Shown here: one piece after another, positions 47,143 to 57,300 of the stretch
How the letters are laid out: the number at the start of each line of letters is the position of its first letter
Numbering within the stretch: the stretch's first letter is position 1
Origin: Marinomonas sp. UCMA 3892
GTDB taxonomy: Bacteria > Pseudomonadota > Gammaproteobacteria > Pseudomonadales > Marinomonadaceae
Assembly: GCF_012726345.1 (NCBI RefSeq)
Contig: NZ_PTXN01000023.1
Coordinates: 1 to 64,000, forward strand
Length of the DNA stretch: 64,000 bases
Direction: 5' to 3'
The notes under the pieces: generated by a model
The model's input: the letters and a program-made list of their open reading frames with translations, nothing else
The model's database searches: none
What the model was told of the DNA's origin: nothing
Translations under genes and position numbers: made by a program

Positions 47143-48791
47143 GTATTGTTTTTACGCCTTGGCCAGAATCGTTTGCCAAAAAATATCGAGAAAAAGGTTA
47201 TTGGACTGATCGTCCATTACTGGACCTAATTGATAATGCACCACAAGAAAATGTTGCTGTTATTTGTGGTGAAAGGTCGTTGAGTTATCAAGACCTGTGT
47301 TCTCAATCTAGGCGATTAGCTGTTTATTTTCAGGAGCTTGGTTTACGAACTGGAGATACCGCATTGGTCCAGCTTCCTAATATTGCTGAGTTTTATGTGG
47401 TGTTTTTTGCGCTTATGCGTCTTGGTGTTGCTCCTGTTAACGCATTGTTTAGTCATAACAAAATGGAGTTAACCGCTTACGTCACACAAATTGCACCAAA
47501 GATTATTGTCGCCAGTGACGAACATGCTTTGTTTCATGATGGTGCTTTTTTCAACACATTGAATGTATTGTTAAAAGAGTTACAGCACGCTTTGATTGTT
47601 GGCAAATCAGAATGGGCTGAGACCCTCGAAAATATACTTGGGTCATCGACAAGTACATTGTTAACAGCAACACCAAGCAAGGCAGATGAGGTGGCATTCT
47701 TTCAGCTTTCTGGTGGCAGTACAGGTACGCCAAAGCTAATCCCAAGAACCCACAACGATTACTTTTTTAGTGTGCGTCGTAGTACTGAAATCTGTCACTT
47801 TACAGCCACTACAAAGTATCTGTGTGCGTTGCCTTGTGCTCATAATTTTCCTCTTAGCTCTCCTGGAGCTTTTGGTGTTTTTCATGTTGGCGGGTGCGTA
47901 GTTATGTCGCCAAGTCCTGATGCGAATACGTGTTTCGAGTTAATTGAACGTCATCAAGTGACTGTCGCCGCTTTGGTTCCTCCTGCTTTGGCTCTGTGGC
48001 TACAAGCGGCACCGTCTAATAATGCGTCTTTATCTTCTTTGCAGCTAATGCAGGTTGGTGGTGCAAAACTGAGTGAAAGCCTTGCTCGACAAGTGCCGAA
48101 AATACTGGGTTGTCAGTTGCAACAGATTCTTGGTATGGCGGAAGGTTTGGTGAACTACACCAGGCTGGATGATGACATTGAGACAATCGTAACTACTCAA
48201 GGGCGTCCTATGTGCTCGCTTGATGAAGTGAAAGTACTTGATGCCGAGGGCGAAGAGGTCGCTGCAGGGGAAATAGGCGAGTTGGCTACTCGTGGCCCAT
48301 ACACCATTCGTGGTTATTACAATTCGCCAGAACATAATGCCAAGGTGTTTGATGAGGAAGGGTTTTATCATTCGGGGGATTTGGTATGTCGTAACAATAA
48401 AGGGTATTTGACAGTAGTTGGGCGTGATAAAGATCAAATTAATCGCGGTGGTGAAAAGATTGCTGCAGAAGAAATAGAAAACCTTTTATTAAAGCATGAG
48501 TTGATTATGCACAGTGCGCTTGTCTCTATGCCAGACAGTATGATGGGAGAAAAAAGCTGTGCTTTTATTGTTCCTAAAGTGGTTAGTCATGGCATGAAAA
48601 GTATCTCTTTGCGTAAATATCTAAGAGGCCTTGGTGTGGCTGACTACAAAGTGCCTGATCGGTTTGAATTTATTGATTCTCTTCCCCTTACTCCTGTTGG
48701 CAAGCCTAATAAGGTTGCATTACGTGAGTTGATACGTCAGCGTTTACAACATAATTTACAGCTTACTTCTCAGTTAGATAAAACACTATAA
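47139..48791 (+). CDS. entE: 2,3-dihydroxybenzoate-AMP ligase
   Basis: EntE activates DHB as the adenylate and loads it on the carrier domain of EntB. The 550-residue protein starts MSIVFTPWPESFAKKYREKG and has the aryl-acid adenylation features FFQLSGGSTGTPKLIPRTHN, the aromatic-pocket region ALPCAHNFPLSSPGAFGVFH, YHSGDLVCRNNKGYLTVVGR and the catalytic Lys in LTPVGKPNKVAL. The start at 47139 overlaps the entC stop and is preferred to the longer in-frame version that starts at 47073 inside entC. Confidence 0.95.
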   Translation: MSIVFTPWPESFAKKYREKGYWTDRPLLDLIDNAPQENVAVICGERSLSYQDLCSQSRRLAVYFQELGLRTGDTALVQLPNIAEFYVVFFALMRLGVAPVNALFSHNKMELTAYVTQIAPKIIVASDEHALFHDGAFFNTLNVLLKELQHALIVGKSEWAETLENILGSSTSTLLTATPSKADEVAFFQLSGGSTGTPKLIPRTHNDYFFSVRRSTEICHFTATTKYLCALPCAHNFPLSSPGAFGVFHVGGCVVMSPSPDANTCFELIERHQVTVAALVPPALALWLQAAPSNNASLSSLQLMQVGGAKLSESLARQVPKILGCQLQQILGMAEGLVNYTRLDDDIETIVTTQGRPMCSLDEVKVLDAEGEEVAAGEIGELATRGPYTIRGYYNSPEHNAKVFDEEGFYHSGDLVCRNNKGYLTVVGRDKDQINRGGEKIAAEEIENLLLKHELIMHSALVSMPDSMMGEKSCAFIVPKVVSHGMKSISLRKYLRGLGVADYKVPDRFEFIDSLPLTPVGKPNKVALRELIRQRLQHNLQLTSQLDKTL

Positions 48792-48802
48792 AAGGACTTT
48801 AT

Positions 48803-49687
48803 ATGAGCATTCCAACGATACCGTCTTACTCAATGCCAACTGCTGATACGTTTCCCAATCAAAAAGTAAACTGGGTATTAGAGCCGAAGCGTGCCGTGTT
48901 TTTGATCCATGACATGCAGGCGTACTTTCTGCGCTTTTACGACGCTGATTCGGAACTGATTAAAACCTTGAAACAAAACCTTGCCGCTATCAAAGCCTAT
49001 TGCCGAGCCAATGATATTCCCGTTGTGTATACCGCGCAGCCCAATGACCAGAAACCGCAAGACCGTGCTTTATTAAATGATATGTGGGGAAGTGGCTTAA
49101 ATGATTTTCCTGAGTTGCAACAGGTTGTGAAAGAGTTGGCTCCAGACGAAAGTGACACGGTTTTAGTAAAGTGGCGTTATAGCGCATTTCATCGCTCTAA
49201 CCTTCAAGAACTTATGCAGAGCTGGGGACGCGACCAGTTATTGATTGGTGGTGTTTATGCACACATTGGCTGCATGATTACGGCAGCTGATGCGTTTATG
49301 CGTGATATTCAGCCTTTCATGATAGGCGATGCATTGGCGGATTTTAGTGAGGGAGAGCATAGACAGGCACTAACCTTTACAGGTGGAAGAACTGGTCGAG
49401 TGATTTCAACAAAAGAGGTGTTGATTGCAACCGATATTGTGGATACTGGCTTTCGCTATGAGCAGTTAAAAGCGCAAGTTTTTGCCTTCCTTGATGACGA
49501 AGATATCCAGGAGTTTGATGCCAATGAAGAGTTGATGGATTATGGCCTTGATTCGATTCAAATCATGTCATTGGTTACCAAATGGAAAGCGCAGGGAATT
49601 GAGGTTTCTTTTCAGGAATTGGCTAGTGCTGCAACGCTAAATGGCTGGTGGCACCTTATTCAAAGCAAAAGAGAGTGTGCAGCATGA
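48803..49687 (+). CDS. entB: Isochorismatase with aryl carrier domain
   Basis: The 294-residue protein has an N-terminal isochorismatase domain (residues about 25-210; FLIHDMQAYFLRFYD, VLVKWRYSAFHRSNL and GGVYAHIGCMITAADAFMRD) and a C-terminal aryl carrier domain (about 220-290; YGLDSIQIM, with Ser251 as the phosphopantetheine site). It makes 2,3-dihydro-DHB from isochorismate and presents DHB to the synthetases. Both synthetases in the locus probably draw from this carrier. An aagga ribosome-binding site is present. It overlaps entA by four bases. Confidence 0.96.
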   Translation: MSIPTIPSYSMPTADTFPNQKVNWVLEPKRAVFLIHDMQAYFLRFYDADSELIKTLKQNLAAIKAYCRANDIPVVYTAQPNDQKPQDRALLNDMWGSGLNDFPELQQVVKELAPDESDTVLVKWRYSAFHRSNLQELMQSWGRDQLLIGGVYAHIGCMITAADAFMRDIQPFMIGDALADFSEGEHRQALTFTGGRTGRVISTKEVLIATDIVDTGFRYEQLKAQVFAFLDDEDIQEFDANEELMDYGLDSIQIMSLVTKWKAQGIEVSFQELASAATLNGWWHLIQSKRECAA

Positions 49688-50442
49688 TCAATCCGCTCGA
49701 TTTTTCAGGGAAAACAGTTTGGGTAACCGGTGCTGGTAGAGGAATAGGGTTAGAAGTTGCGAACCAATTTACCCAATTTGGCGCAAAGGTTATTGGCTTT
49801 GACTTGTCATTTGATAATCAGTCTTATGATTTTGATTGTGTGATACTTGATATTAGCGATGAAAGTGCGGTTTTACAGACGATTCAAAACGTATTGTCAG
49901 ATTTTCCACGCTTAGATGTGCTGGTTAATGGTGCAGGAATATTACATTTAGGGGGCCTTGAAGAAACCAGCTTTGAGGGTTTCAAACACTGCTTTAACGT
50001 CAATGCTGGTGGTGCGTTTTTAATGATTAAGCATACGACTCCGACGTTTAAGCGTCAGAAAAGTGGGGCGATAGTAACCATTAGCTCGAATGCCGCAAAA
50101 GTACCGCGTCAGAATATGGCGGCTTATTGTGCATCAAAAGCCGCGTTATCTGCACTAAGCTATACTGCAGGTCTAGAGCTAGCGCCTTATGGTGTTCGGT
50201 GTAATCTGGTGTGTCCGGGTTCTACTGATACGCCAATGCAACGAATGCTGTGGACCAATGATGATGCTGAGCAAAACACTATTAACGGTTTTCCCGAGCA
50301 ATATAAATTGGGTATTCCGTTAGGCAAAATAGCTCAGCCGAGCGATATTGCTCAAGTGGTATTATTCTTTGCTTCTAATATGTCGAACCATATCACTATG
50401 CAAGACATTGTTGTGGATGGTGGTGCGACGTTAAATGCTTAA
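49684..50442 (+). CDS. entA: 2,3-dihydro-2,3-dihydroxybenzoate dehydrogenase
   Basis: EntA oxidises 2,3-dihydro-DHB to DHB with NAD+. The 252-residue short-chain dehydrogenase has the NAD motif VTGAGRGIGLEVA, NGAGILHLGG, the Ser motif TISSNAAKVPRQ and the active-site YCASKAALSALSY, and ends at TMQDIVVDGGATLNA. The start at 49684 overlaps the entB stop (ATGA); a longer version from 49648 would overlap entB more and is less likely. It ends the entCEBA unit. Confidence 0.95.
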   Translation: MINPLDFSGKTVWVTGAGRGIGLEVANQFTQFGAKVIGFDLSFDNQSYDFDCVILDISDESAVLQTIQNVLSDFPRLDVLVNGAGILHLGGLEETSFEGFKHCFNVNAGGAFLMIKHTTPTFKRQKSGAIVTISSNAAKVPRQNMAAYCASKAALSALSYTAGLELAPYGVRCNLVCPGSTDTPMQRMLWTNDDAEQNTINGFPEQYKLGIPLGKIAQPSDIAQVVLFFASNMSNHITMQDIVVDGGATLNA

Positions 50443-50478
50443 TTTATAATTGAATAACAATTGATTGGACTATTTATA

Positions 50479-50526
50479 AAAGAACCAAAAAGGCGAATCA
50501 TTTCTGATTCGCCTTTTTGGTTCTTT
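50479..50526. terminator. Strong bidirectional terminator between entA and the receptor gene
   Basis: The arms at 50479-50500 and 50505-50526 are exact reverse complements over 22 bp (core aaaaaggcgaatca and tgattcgccttttt) with a tttc loop. A and T-rich ends give T-runs on both strands. It separates two convergent genes. Confidence 0.95.
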
Positions 50527-50542
50527 GCGTTATTCCTAATTA

Positions 50543-52618
50543 TTACATGCGGTAGGTAGCGCTTAAGCCGATAGTGCGTGTTTGACCTACAGAGGCGCGT
50601 ACTGATCTTCCTCCACTAATTTGGTAAATAATGTCTTCGTCAGTTAGGTTCTTAACATAACCATCTATGGTTAGACTGCCATTAACGTACTGTATGCGAG
50701 CATCGGTACGGACATAGTCACCTGCTTTGTAGTCTTCGTTGTTATCTAAATCAGAGTAGTATTTGCCAACATAAGTTGTGTCCGCTCCAAAGGACCAGTT
50801 TTCACCAATATATTGAGTGAAGCCTAGGCTTAAGTTTGTTTCAGGGGCGCTAGGAAGGTCATTTCCTTTTGAGGATTCATAATTGTCAATTTCGCTTCGT
50901 AGCAAACCAATAGAACCGCGTACTTGAAGATCATCGGTAGCCCAAGCGGTGGCTTCCACTTCTAAGCCGTATGTGTGTGCTGAATCAATGTTGTTGATTC
51001 GATCATTATACATGGCTTGATAATCAGAGTAGTCATTGTAGAACAAAGAGGTATTTAATGTAGTGCCATTTTCGAATTGACTTTTGCTGCTCACTTCGTA
51101 AGCAATAACCTCTTCGCTATCATAAGTATAGAACTCGCGTGTTGAGTCCCATTGATAAGCAGAACCGCCAGGGCTGTAGCCTTTACGAATGTTGGCGCCT
51201 AATGTTGTGGTATTTGATATTGCATGTGTTAAACCGATTTTTGGTAGGAGGTTTGTTTCGCTATCGTCGTGATCAACATCGGTACGGCCATCATTGACAA
51301 TAAAGCGGTCTGCTTCTTCTCTTTCTACTCGAGCACCACCAATCAAATTTGTTTTCTCAGTTAATGCATAGCTTCCTTCACCGTAGAATGCCAATGTAGT
51401 GGTGGAGGTGTCGTTGGCTGTGTACCAGTCTTGACCACGGTAAGTGATGTCTGTATCAGCGTCTTTTTTTGACACGAATAAGCCAATGACACCTGTTAGT
51501 TTCGCGTCAGGTTGATTGAAGATGATACGGTTTTCAATCGTTGTGGTATTTTTTGTTATGTCGAGTAGGGTTGTCCCAGGATATTCATCAAAGCTTACTT
51601 TGCTTTTGCTATAGGCGATATATAAAGCGTTACTGATCCCATCACCTAGATCGTAATCGATGTCTATTGCAATTGCGTCTGTTGTTGAATCTTGTAGACG
51701 TGTATTGCGACCACCACTTCCTAAAGTCATCAGTGGCCCAGAAAAGTTATTTTTTTCATCATTTGCCCAGCTTAAGTACTCTCCTTCATACTTGTGATGT
51801 TCAACGGTTAATTTCGTAGTTAAGTTCGGGTTACTTGCAGGCTCCCAAAGCAATTTTCCGCGTACATTGTAGTTTTCTGCATCGTTGACGTCGGGGCCAG
51901 TGTCTAGCTCATTGTTTTCTTGAGCGTAGTTCATCCAACCTTCGCCCTTAGTGCCATCGAGTGTAATACGATATGCCAGCTCATCGTCAATTAAGGCACC
52001 TGATGACATCGCTCCTAAGTTGTATTTCAGATTTCCGTTTTCGTAATGTTCAAGTCCGGCTCGTATAGCGGACTCATTGGTAAAGGTCGGGTCGTTCGTT
52101 TTTATTACCACTGCGCCTGCGATCGAACTGGTACCTTGGGTTGTAGATTGTGGGCCACGTAAGACTTCCACTTGCTGGGCGTCCCAGACACCACTTGGCG
52201 TGAAATTATAGCCAGACCAATCTTGGGTTCCACCATCAATTACGGTAGAGACGCGAGAGCGTGCGCCAGTGATCAAGGCGTAACCACCGGAAGCCGCTCC
52301 GTTACCACTCATTCCTCGAATCGCGACATTACCAAATGCAGAAGTGACGACGTTTGGTGCTTGCGTTGCTAGTTCTTTTACCTCTTTAGTTTCGCCACTA
52401 GCAATATCTTTACCATGAATAATGGTAACGGCTGTTGTTGTTTCTTTAATGTCTTTGTCGATTTTTTCACCAGTAACGACCAAGGCTGGTAATGCATTAA
52501 CCTCTTCCGCGAATGCATTTGATGAAACACAAGCCGCATTAATGCTAATGACCGCTAGGGCGACGGTAGATAGGTTGCTTGGGAATTGAACTGATGGTTT
52601 TTTCTTTAAGAGAGACAT
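50543..52618 (-). CDS. TonB-dependent siderophore receptor
   Basis: The 691-residue outer-membrane protein has a signal peptide (residues about 1-40, ending at SNAFA-EE), a TonB-box-like start ALVVTGEK, a plug domain (residues about 45-170; VAIRGMSGN, VEVLRGPQSTTQGTSSIAGA) and a 22-strand barrel ending TRTIGLSATYRM. The last residue is Met rather than the usual aromatic. The start at 52618 is preferred to the upstream in-frame ATG at 52684 because aagga lies before it and it begins the signal peptide. The likely substrate is the ferric siderophore made here. Confidence 0.93.
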   Translation of the reverse strand: MSLLKKKPSVQFPSNLSTVALAVISINAACVSSNAFAEEVNALPALVVTGEKIDKDIKETTTAVTIIHGKDIASGETKEVKELATQAPNVVTSAFGNVAIRGMSGNGAASGGYALITGARSRVSTVIDGGTQDWSGYNFTPSGVWDAQQVEVLRGPQSTTQGTSSIAGAVVIKTNDPTFTNESAIRAGLEHYENGNLKYNLGAMSSGALIDDELAYRITLDGTKGEGWMNYAQENNELDTGPDVNDAENYNVRGKLLWEPASNPNLTTKLTVEHHKYEGEYLSWANDEKNNFSGPLMTLGSGGRNTRLQDSTTDAIAIDIDYDLGDGISNALYIAYSKSKVSFDEYPGTTLLDITKNTTTIENRIIFNQPDAKLTGVIGLFVSKKDADTDITYRGQDWYTANDTSTTTLAFYGEGSYALTEKTNLIGGARVEREEADRFIVNDGRTDVDHDDSETNLLPKIGLTHAISNTTTLGANIRKGYSPGGSAYQWDSTREFYTYDSEEVIAYEVSSKSQFENGTTLNTSLFYNDYSDYQAMYNDRINNIDSAHTYGLEVEATAWATDDLQVRGSIGLLRSEIDNYESSKGNDLPSAPETNLSLGFTQYIGENWSFGADTTYVGKYYSDLDNNEDYKAGDYVRTDARIQYVNGSLTIDGYVKNLTDEDIIYQISGGRSVRASVGQTRTIGLSATYRM

Positions 52619-52663
52619 GCTATTCCTTTTTGCATTGTTAAGTAAATGTTTGTTAATATTATT

Positions 52664-52682
52664 GATAACGATAATGATTCGC
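52664..52682. promoter_or_regulatory. Fur box between the receptor and esterase genes
   Basis: gataacgataatgattcgc matches 15 of 19 positions of the Fur consensus. It lies 46 bases before the receptor start on one side and 33 bases before the esterase start on the other, so it probably controls both divergent units. Confidence 0.85.
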
Positions 52683-52714
52683 AATAGTATTTAAGCGTAT
52701 TTTTGAAATAAAGG

Positions 52715-54037
52715 ATGAATGTGTTGAATCAGGAATCTGTGTTGCCAGTTTGGTTGGAATATTTTGGTGTTTGCCAAGAACAGGTTGGCAGCAACGTTTG
52801 GTGGCAAAGCGTCAGTTCTACAGGTATGCCTTTTATAAAGGAGGAAAGTGAGCAAACCAGCTCAGTGTTGTTTGTCTGGCAAGATCCTCAAGGAAATGAA
52901 TATGAATCAAGCATTGCTGGTGTGTTGCTTGATGTTAATTCGTTGACAGACCATCACAGTTGGGAACCTGTTTGCTTACATCGAATAAGTGGTACGGATG
53001 TGTGGTTGGGAGAGTTACAGGTCGATTCTAGCTGGCGAGGCAGTTATTCCTTTATTCCGATCGAAAAGCACCAGTTGCCAGATTCTGTGCGACAAACGGG
53101 CGATGGTTCTAGAGAAGCGCAACGTGCTTGGTGGATGTCTGTTGCCGTTAATCAGATTTCTGATCCATTAAATCCATTACCTGAATTGGTTTCGGGGTGG
53201 GGGATAAGTTCACCGCTTCATCTTCCTAAAGCCACAACTGCATTGGGTTGGCAGGAATGGGATCGTGGGGAGTTGAATGCTATTCCGGTGAGTCGAGTTC
53301 ATGCCATCAATTGGTCTTCAACTAATCTGGGTAATCAGCGAACAGTTTGGCTTTTCTCGACTGCAACTAGTGACGCACCATTGGTTATATTGCTTGATGG
53401 ACAAAAATGGGGAGCGCCAAGTGGCACGCTATCGGTTCTCCAGTATTTAACAGATACCTTTAAAATAGCATCTGCTCATTATCTTTTGGTGCCTTCAATT
53501 GATGGGCCAACTCGCTGGAAAGAGCTGAGTTGTCATCACTCTTTTTGGCAGTCTTTGTTAGATGAACTTTTGCCAATAGTAACGTCAATGCTTGCAGTAG
53601 ACGATTGTTCTGTTACTGATTTTCTTGTTGCTGGTCAGAGTTTAGGTGGGCTTTCTGCTTTGTACGCAGGTATTACCTTTCCAAAGTATTTTTCTAAAGT
53701 GATTAGTTTATCTGGCTCCTTTTGGTGGCCAGAAGACAGTCGGATGCGAGCACCTAATGATACGACTTCTAGTGACGAATGGATTAAGAATGTACCTGCA
53801 AATAGCCTGGCTGACCAAATCCTAAAAAATCAAATAAGCGTTTCTCATTTACAAGTTTTTTTGAATGTGGGAAGTGGCGAAGCAGATATGTGCCTATATA
53901 ACGAAGCGACTTATCGAGCGATTCGGCAAAAAGGTGGTCGGGTGCATTACGAGGTAGTTTGTGGTGGGCATGATTGGTTGTCATGGCGCTCAGGCCTTAT
54001 TGATGGTTTGCGACATTTAATGCCAGCTAGATCCTAA
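52715..54037 (+). CDS. fes: Ferric-siderophore esterase (Fes type)
   Basis: The 440-residue protein lacks a signal peptide and so acts in the cytoplasm. It has the Fes N-terminal domain (about 1-180; ISGTDVWLGELQVDSSWRGS and VNQISDPLNPLP) and an alpha/beta-hydrolase domain with nucleophile in VAGQSLGGLSALYAG, ISLSGSFWWPE, and a His in CGGHDWLSWR. It should open a serine trilactone to free iron, which implies a cyclic siderophore. aaagg lies right against the ATG at 52715, so the GTG at 52721, six bases on in frame, may be the true start. Confidence 0.92.
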   Translation: MNVLNQESVLPVWLEYFGVCQEQVGSNVWWQSVSSTGMPFIKEESEQTSSVLFVWQDPQGNEYESSIAGVLLDVNSLTDHHSWEPVCLHRISGTDVWLGELQVDSSWRGSYSFIPIEKHQLPDSVRQTGDGSREAQRAWWMSVAVNQISDPLNPLPELVSGWGISSPLHLPKATTALGWQEWDRGELNAIPVSRVHAINWSSTNLGNQRTVWLFSTATSDAPLVILLDGQKWGAPSGTLSVLQYLTDTFKIASAHYLLVPSIDGPTRWKELSCHHSFWQSLLDELLPIVTSMLAVDDCSVTDFLVAGQSLGGLSALYAGITFPKYFSKVISLSGSFWWPEDSRMRAPNDTTSSDEWIKNVPANSLADQILKNQISVSHLQVFLNVGSGEADMCLYNEATYRAIRQKGGRVHYEVVCGGHDWLSWRSGLIDGLRHLMPARS

Positions 54038-54064
54038 CTTTATTGAATTAACAGGGAGTAAAAA

Positions 54065-54289
54065 ATGAGTAATGAAGTAATTAACCCATTTGAAGATGAT
54101 TCATTGGCGTTTTTGGTCTTGGTGAATGCACTGAAGCAGCACAGTTTATGGCCACTTTTTAAGGCAATACCACCAGGTTGGCAACAGGCTTTTGGACCGA
54201 GTTCTCGTGAAAATTGTCTTGAGTATGTCGAAACGAATTGGACGGATATTCGCCCGCAAAATTCCCCTTCACTTTCTAGCGGTTCTTAA
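54065..54289 (+). CDS. ybdZ: MbtH-like protein
   Basis: This 74-residue protein is a cofactor that helps NRPS adenylation domains fold and work. It has the family pattern: NPFEDDSLAFLVLVN, SLWPLFKAIPPGWQQAFGP, and SRENCLEYVETNWTDIRP. It lies between the esterase and the two-module synthetase genes, matching the place of ybdZ near entF in enterobactin loci. gggag precedes the ATG. Confidence 0.95.
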   Translation: MSNEVINPFEDDSLAFLVLVNALKQHSLWPLFKAIPPGWQQAFGPSSRENCLEYVETNWTDIRPQNSPSLSSGS

Positions 54290-54300
54290 AGAAGTTTATT

Positions 54301-57300
54301 ATGGAAAATAACATTGCATCGCGTATTAACAAATCAATAGGCTTAGTGGATAGTTCGGTTGTGCCCCTTACTGATGTGCAAATGGGCATATGGATGGCTG
54401 ATCATATTTCTTCTCAACGTAATGCTTTCACCATTGCACATAAGGTTCATATTAAGGGTGATCTGGATTCTCAGCATTTATTGGAAGCGATTCAGTTAGG
54501 GCTTAAAGAGGCTGATACTATATGGGCTGTTTATCGTGAATACGATGGTGTTCCGACTCAACAGCTGGAATGCAGTGACCTAGATATTACTCCTGAAAGG
54601 TTGGACATCTCGAATGAAAGTGATGGACAAGCTTATATGGACTCGCTTATTCAGCAAGATTTGGATGCAGAGTTGACGCTGTCTTCGACTATGCCATTAG
54701 TTCGCCAAATTGTGTTTAAACTGTCCGATCAGCTGTATGTTTGGTATCAACGCTTTCACCATATCATGCTAGATGGGTTTAGCTTTAATGCCTTTACTGC
54801 CAGAGTAGCGAGCATATATCAGGCGCTTGTTCTGCAAAAAACGGTTTCGAATACACCTTATGCTTCGTTTTATAAGGTAGTAGAGGAAGAGCAAGCCTAT
54901 AAGAAATCAGATAAATACTTGCATGACAAAGCCTTCTGGGCCGAATACTGTGCCGATTTACCTAACATGATCAGTTTATCTAATCGTGAAGTATCGACGG
55001 ATGCAAAAAGTGCTTCGGTATCCCAGCGCTTAATTAGAGTAAATGGCCGTATTGGTGGGGAGAAATTACAAAGCTGTCTAGATCGATTCCCCTTTTCTAA
55101 TCTTACAGCTGCTGACTTGGCAATGGGATTGATCTCAGCGTATTTGATTCGAATGACGGGGCAATGGCGAGTTCCAATTGGGTTACCATTTATGGGGCGC
55201 GTTGGTAGTGTTTCTTTAAGTGCGCTTGGGCCAGTGGTGAATGTGTTGCCTGTCATTATTGAAGGGCATCTAGACGACGGTATTTTTGAGCTGGCGCGAC
55301 GAATAAAACAAATTTTGAAAGCCATACGCAAGCACCAAAAATACAATGCTGAGCAAATTTCTCGTGATTTGAATCGCGTTGGAGAAGCCTTATATGGTCC
55401 AACATTAAACTTGCGGCTGTTTGATTATGATCTCTCGTTTGGTGAGGTCTCGGCAAAAATAGAACACCTTGCAGCTGGGCCTGTTGAAGATCTGGATTTC
55501 GGTTTGCACTTTGACAGTGGCGATCTTCATATAGAGTGGGTGGGTAATGATCAAAAATACGATATCGAATCGTTAAATAGGCATCTGCAGCGCTTTGAAG
55601 AATTTGCTGAAAGACTTTTAAGAGATTCTGATACTCGTATTGCCGATGTTTCAACGTTACTAACCTCTGAGCAATTGCAGATTCAACGTTGGCAGAAGGG
55701 CGTAGTGGCATCTAATAGTCACTATGTGAGTTTGATTGAACAGTTTCATGGGTTAGATAATTCTTTGGCACCTATACCGGCGTTAGTGGTGAAAGAACGG
55801 TCGATTAGCTTCGCACAATTACATGACAATGTCGCAAAATGGGCGCAAGTGTTGAGTGAGTTTGGGGTGAAAAAAGGCGCTTGTGTTGGACTGGCTTTAC
55901 CGCGAGACGAACGCATGGTTTACGCCATGTTCGCGACCATGGGTCTTGGTGCACATTATTTACCGATTGATCCGACTTACCCTGAAGAACGCATTCATTG
56001 GATGCTAGAAGACTCTGCTCCTCAGTTATTGATTACTTGTGATGCTTATGGCTTTAACGTGTCTGACAGAACACGTGTTTTGTCGGTTGATGATGACAGT
56101 TTTATACAATCAGTAGATCAACAAGACCCTTTAAAAGCCGTGTTTGATTTTCCTTCGTCAGATGACTTGGCTTATATCATGTACACATCTGGTTCGACTG
56201 GAAAAGCAAAGGGGGTGGCGATAGCTCACAAAGGTTTAGTTAATTTAGCATTTTTCCATTGGTTACGCGATGGCAAGGCGTTGGCAGAAAAGCATTCAAA
56301 TGTGAATGCCATACTGACTGCTTCTTTTTCATTTGATACCAGTTGGGACTCGCTATATTGGCTGTGCTTTGGGCACACCCTTCATATTGTTGACGATGAA
56401 ATTTGTAAGGACCCTGAGCTTATTGAACAGTATTTTAATGAACATCGAGTTCATGTCGCAGATCTTCCACCCACAGTGCTAGGTCAGCTTTTTGATCTTG
56501 AAACAATAGAGCCAGCCAAGTGCTTTCCTGAGTTAATTTACATTGGTGGCGAAGCGCCATCTTCTCGTTTATGGCAACGAGCACGACGTTACCCAGCATT
56601 GAATGTTAGAAATTACTATGGCCCGACCGAGAATACGGTAGACAGCCTAGGAGCCGATATAAAAGACTCGGATCAAGTTGTGATAGGCCGTCCGATCGCC
56701 AATACTGAATCCTATATACTCGACTCCAGTCTATCGCCAGTTGCCATTGGAACCACCGGAGAGCTCTATGTTTCAGGACCTGGCTTGGCGCACGGATATC
56801 TAAATCAAAGTTCGTTAACCGCAGCTCGCTTTATTGCTAATCCATTCAAATTGGGTGAGAGGATGTATCGAACGGGTGATTTGGCGAGATGGCTAGAGAG
56901 TGGGCAGGTTGAGTTTATTGGGCGGATAGATCATCAAGTGCAAATTCGCGGACATCGTGTTGAACCAGGTGAAATTGAGACGGTTCTAAACGCATTTGAA
57001 AATGTGAAAAGCAGTCTGGTTGTCGCCAATAAACAGGGCAGTACACATCGTTTAGATGCTTATGTCGTACTTGATCACTATCGAAAGGTTGCTGATGAGC
57101 AGGCAATACAAAACAAAGTTCAAACTTTGATAGATGCTTTGTCTCGTCAACTTCCTTCGTATATGGTTCCGGCTACTGTGACGTTATTGGAGCAATTTCC
57201 ATTAAACACAAACGGTAAGATAGATCGAAAAGCCTTACCAGACCCTGTCATTATTCGCAGCCGTGGAATCTTGCCAAAGAACGATAAAGAAGCGCTAGTG

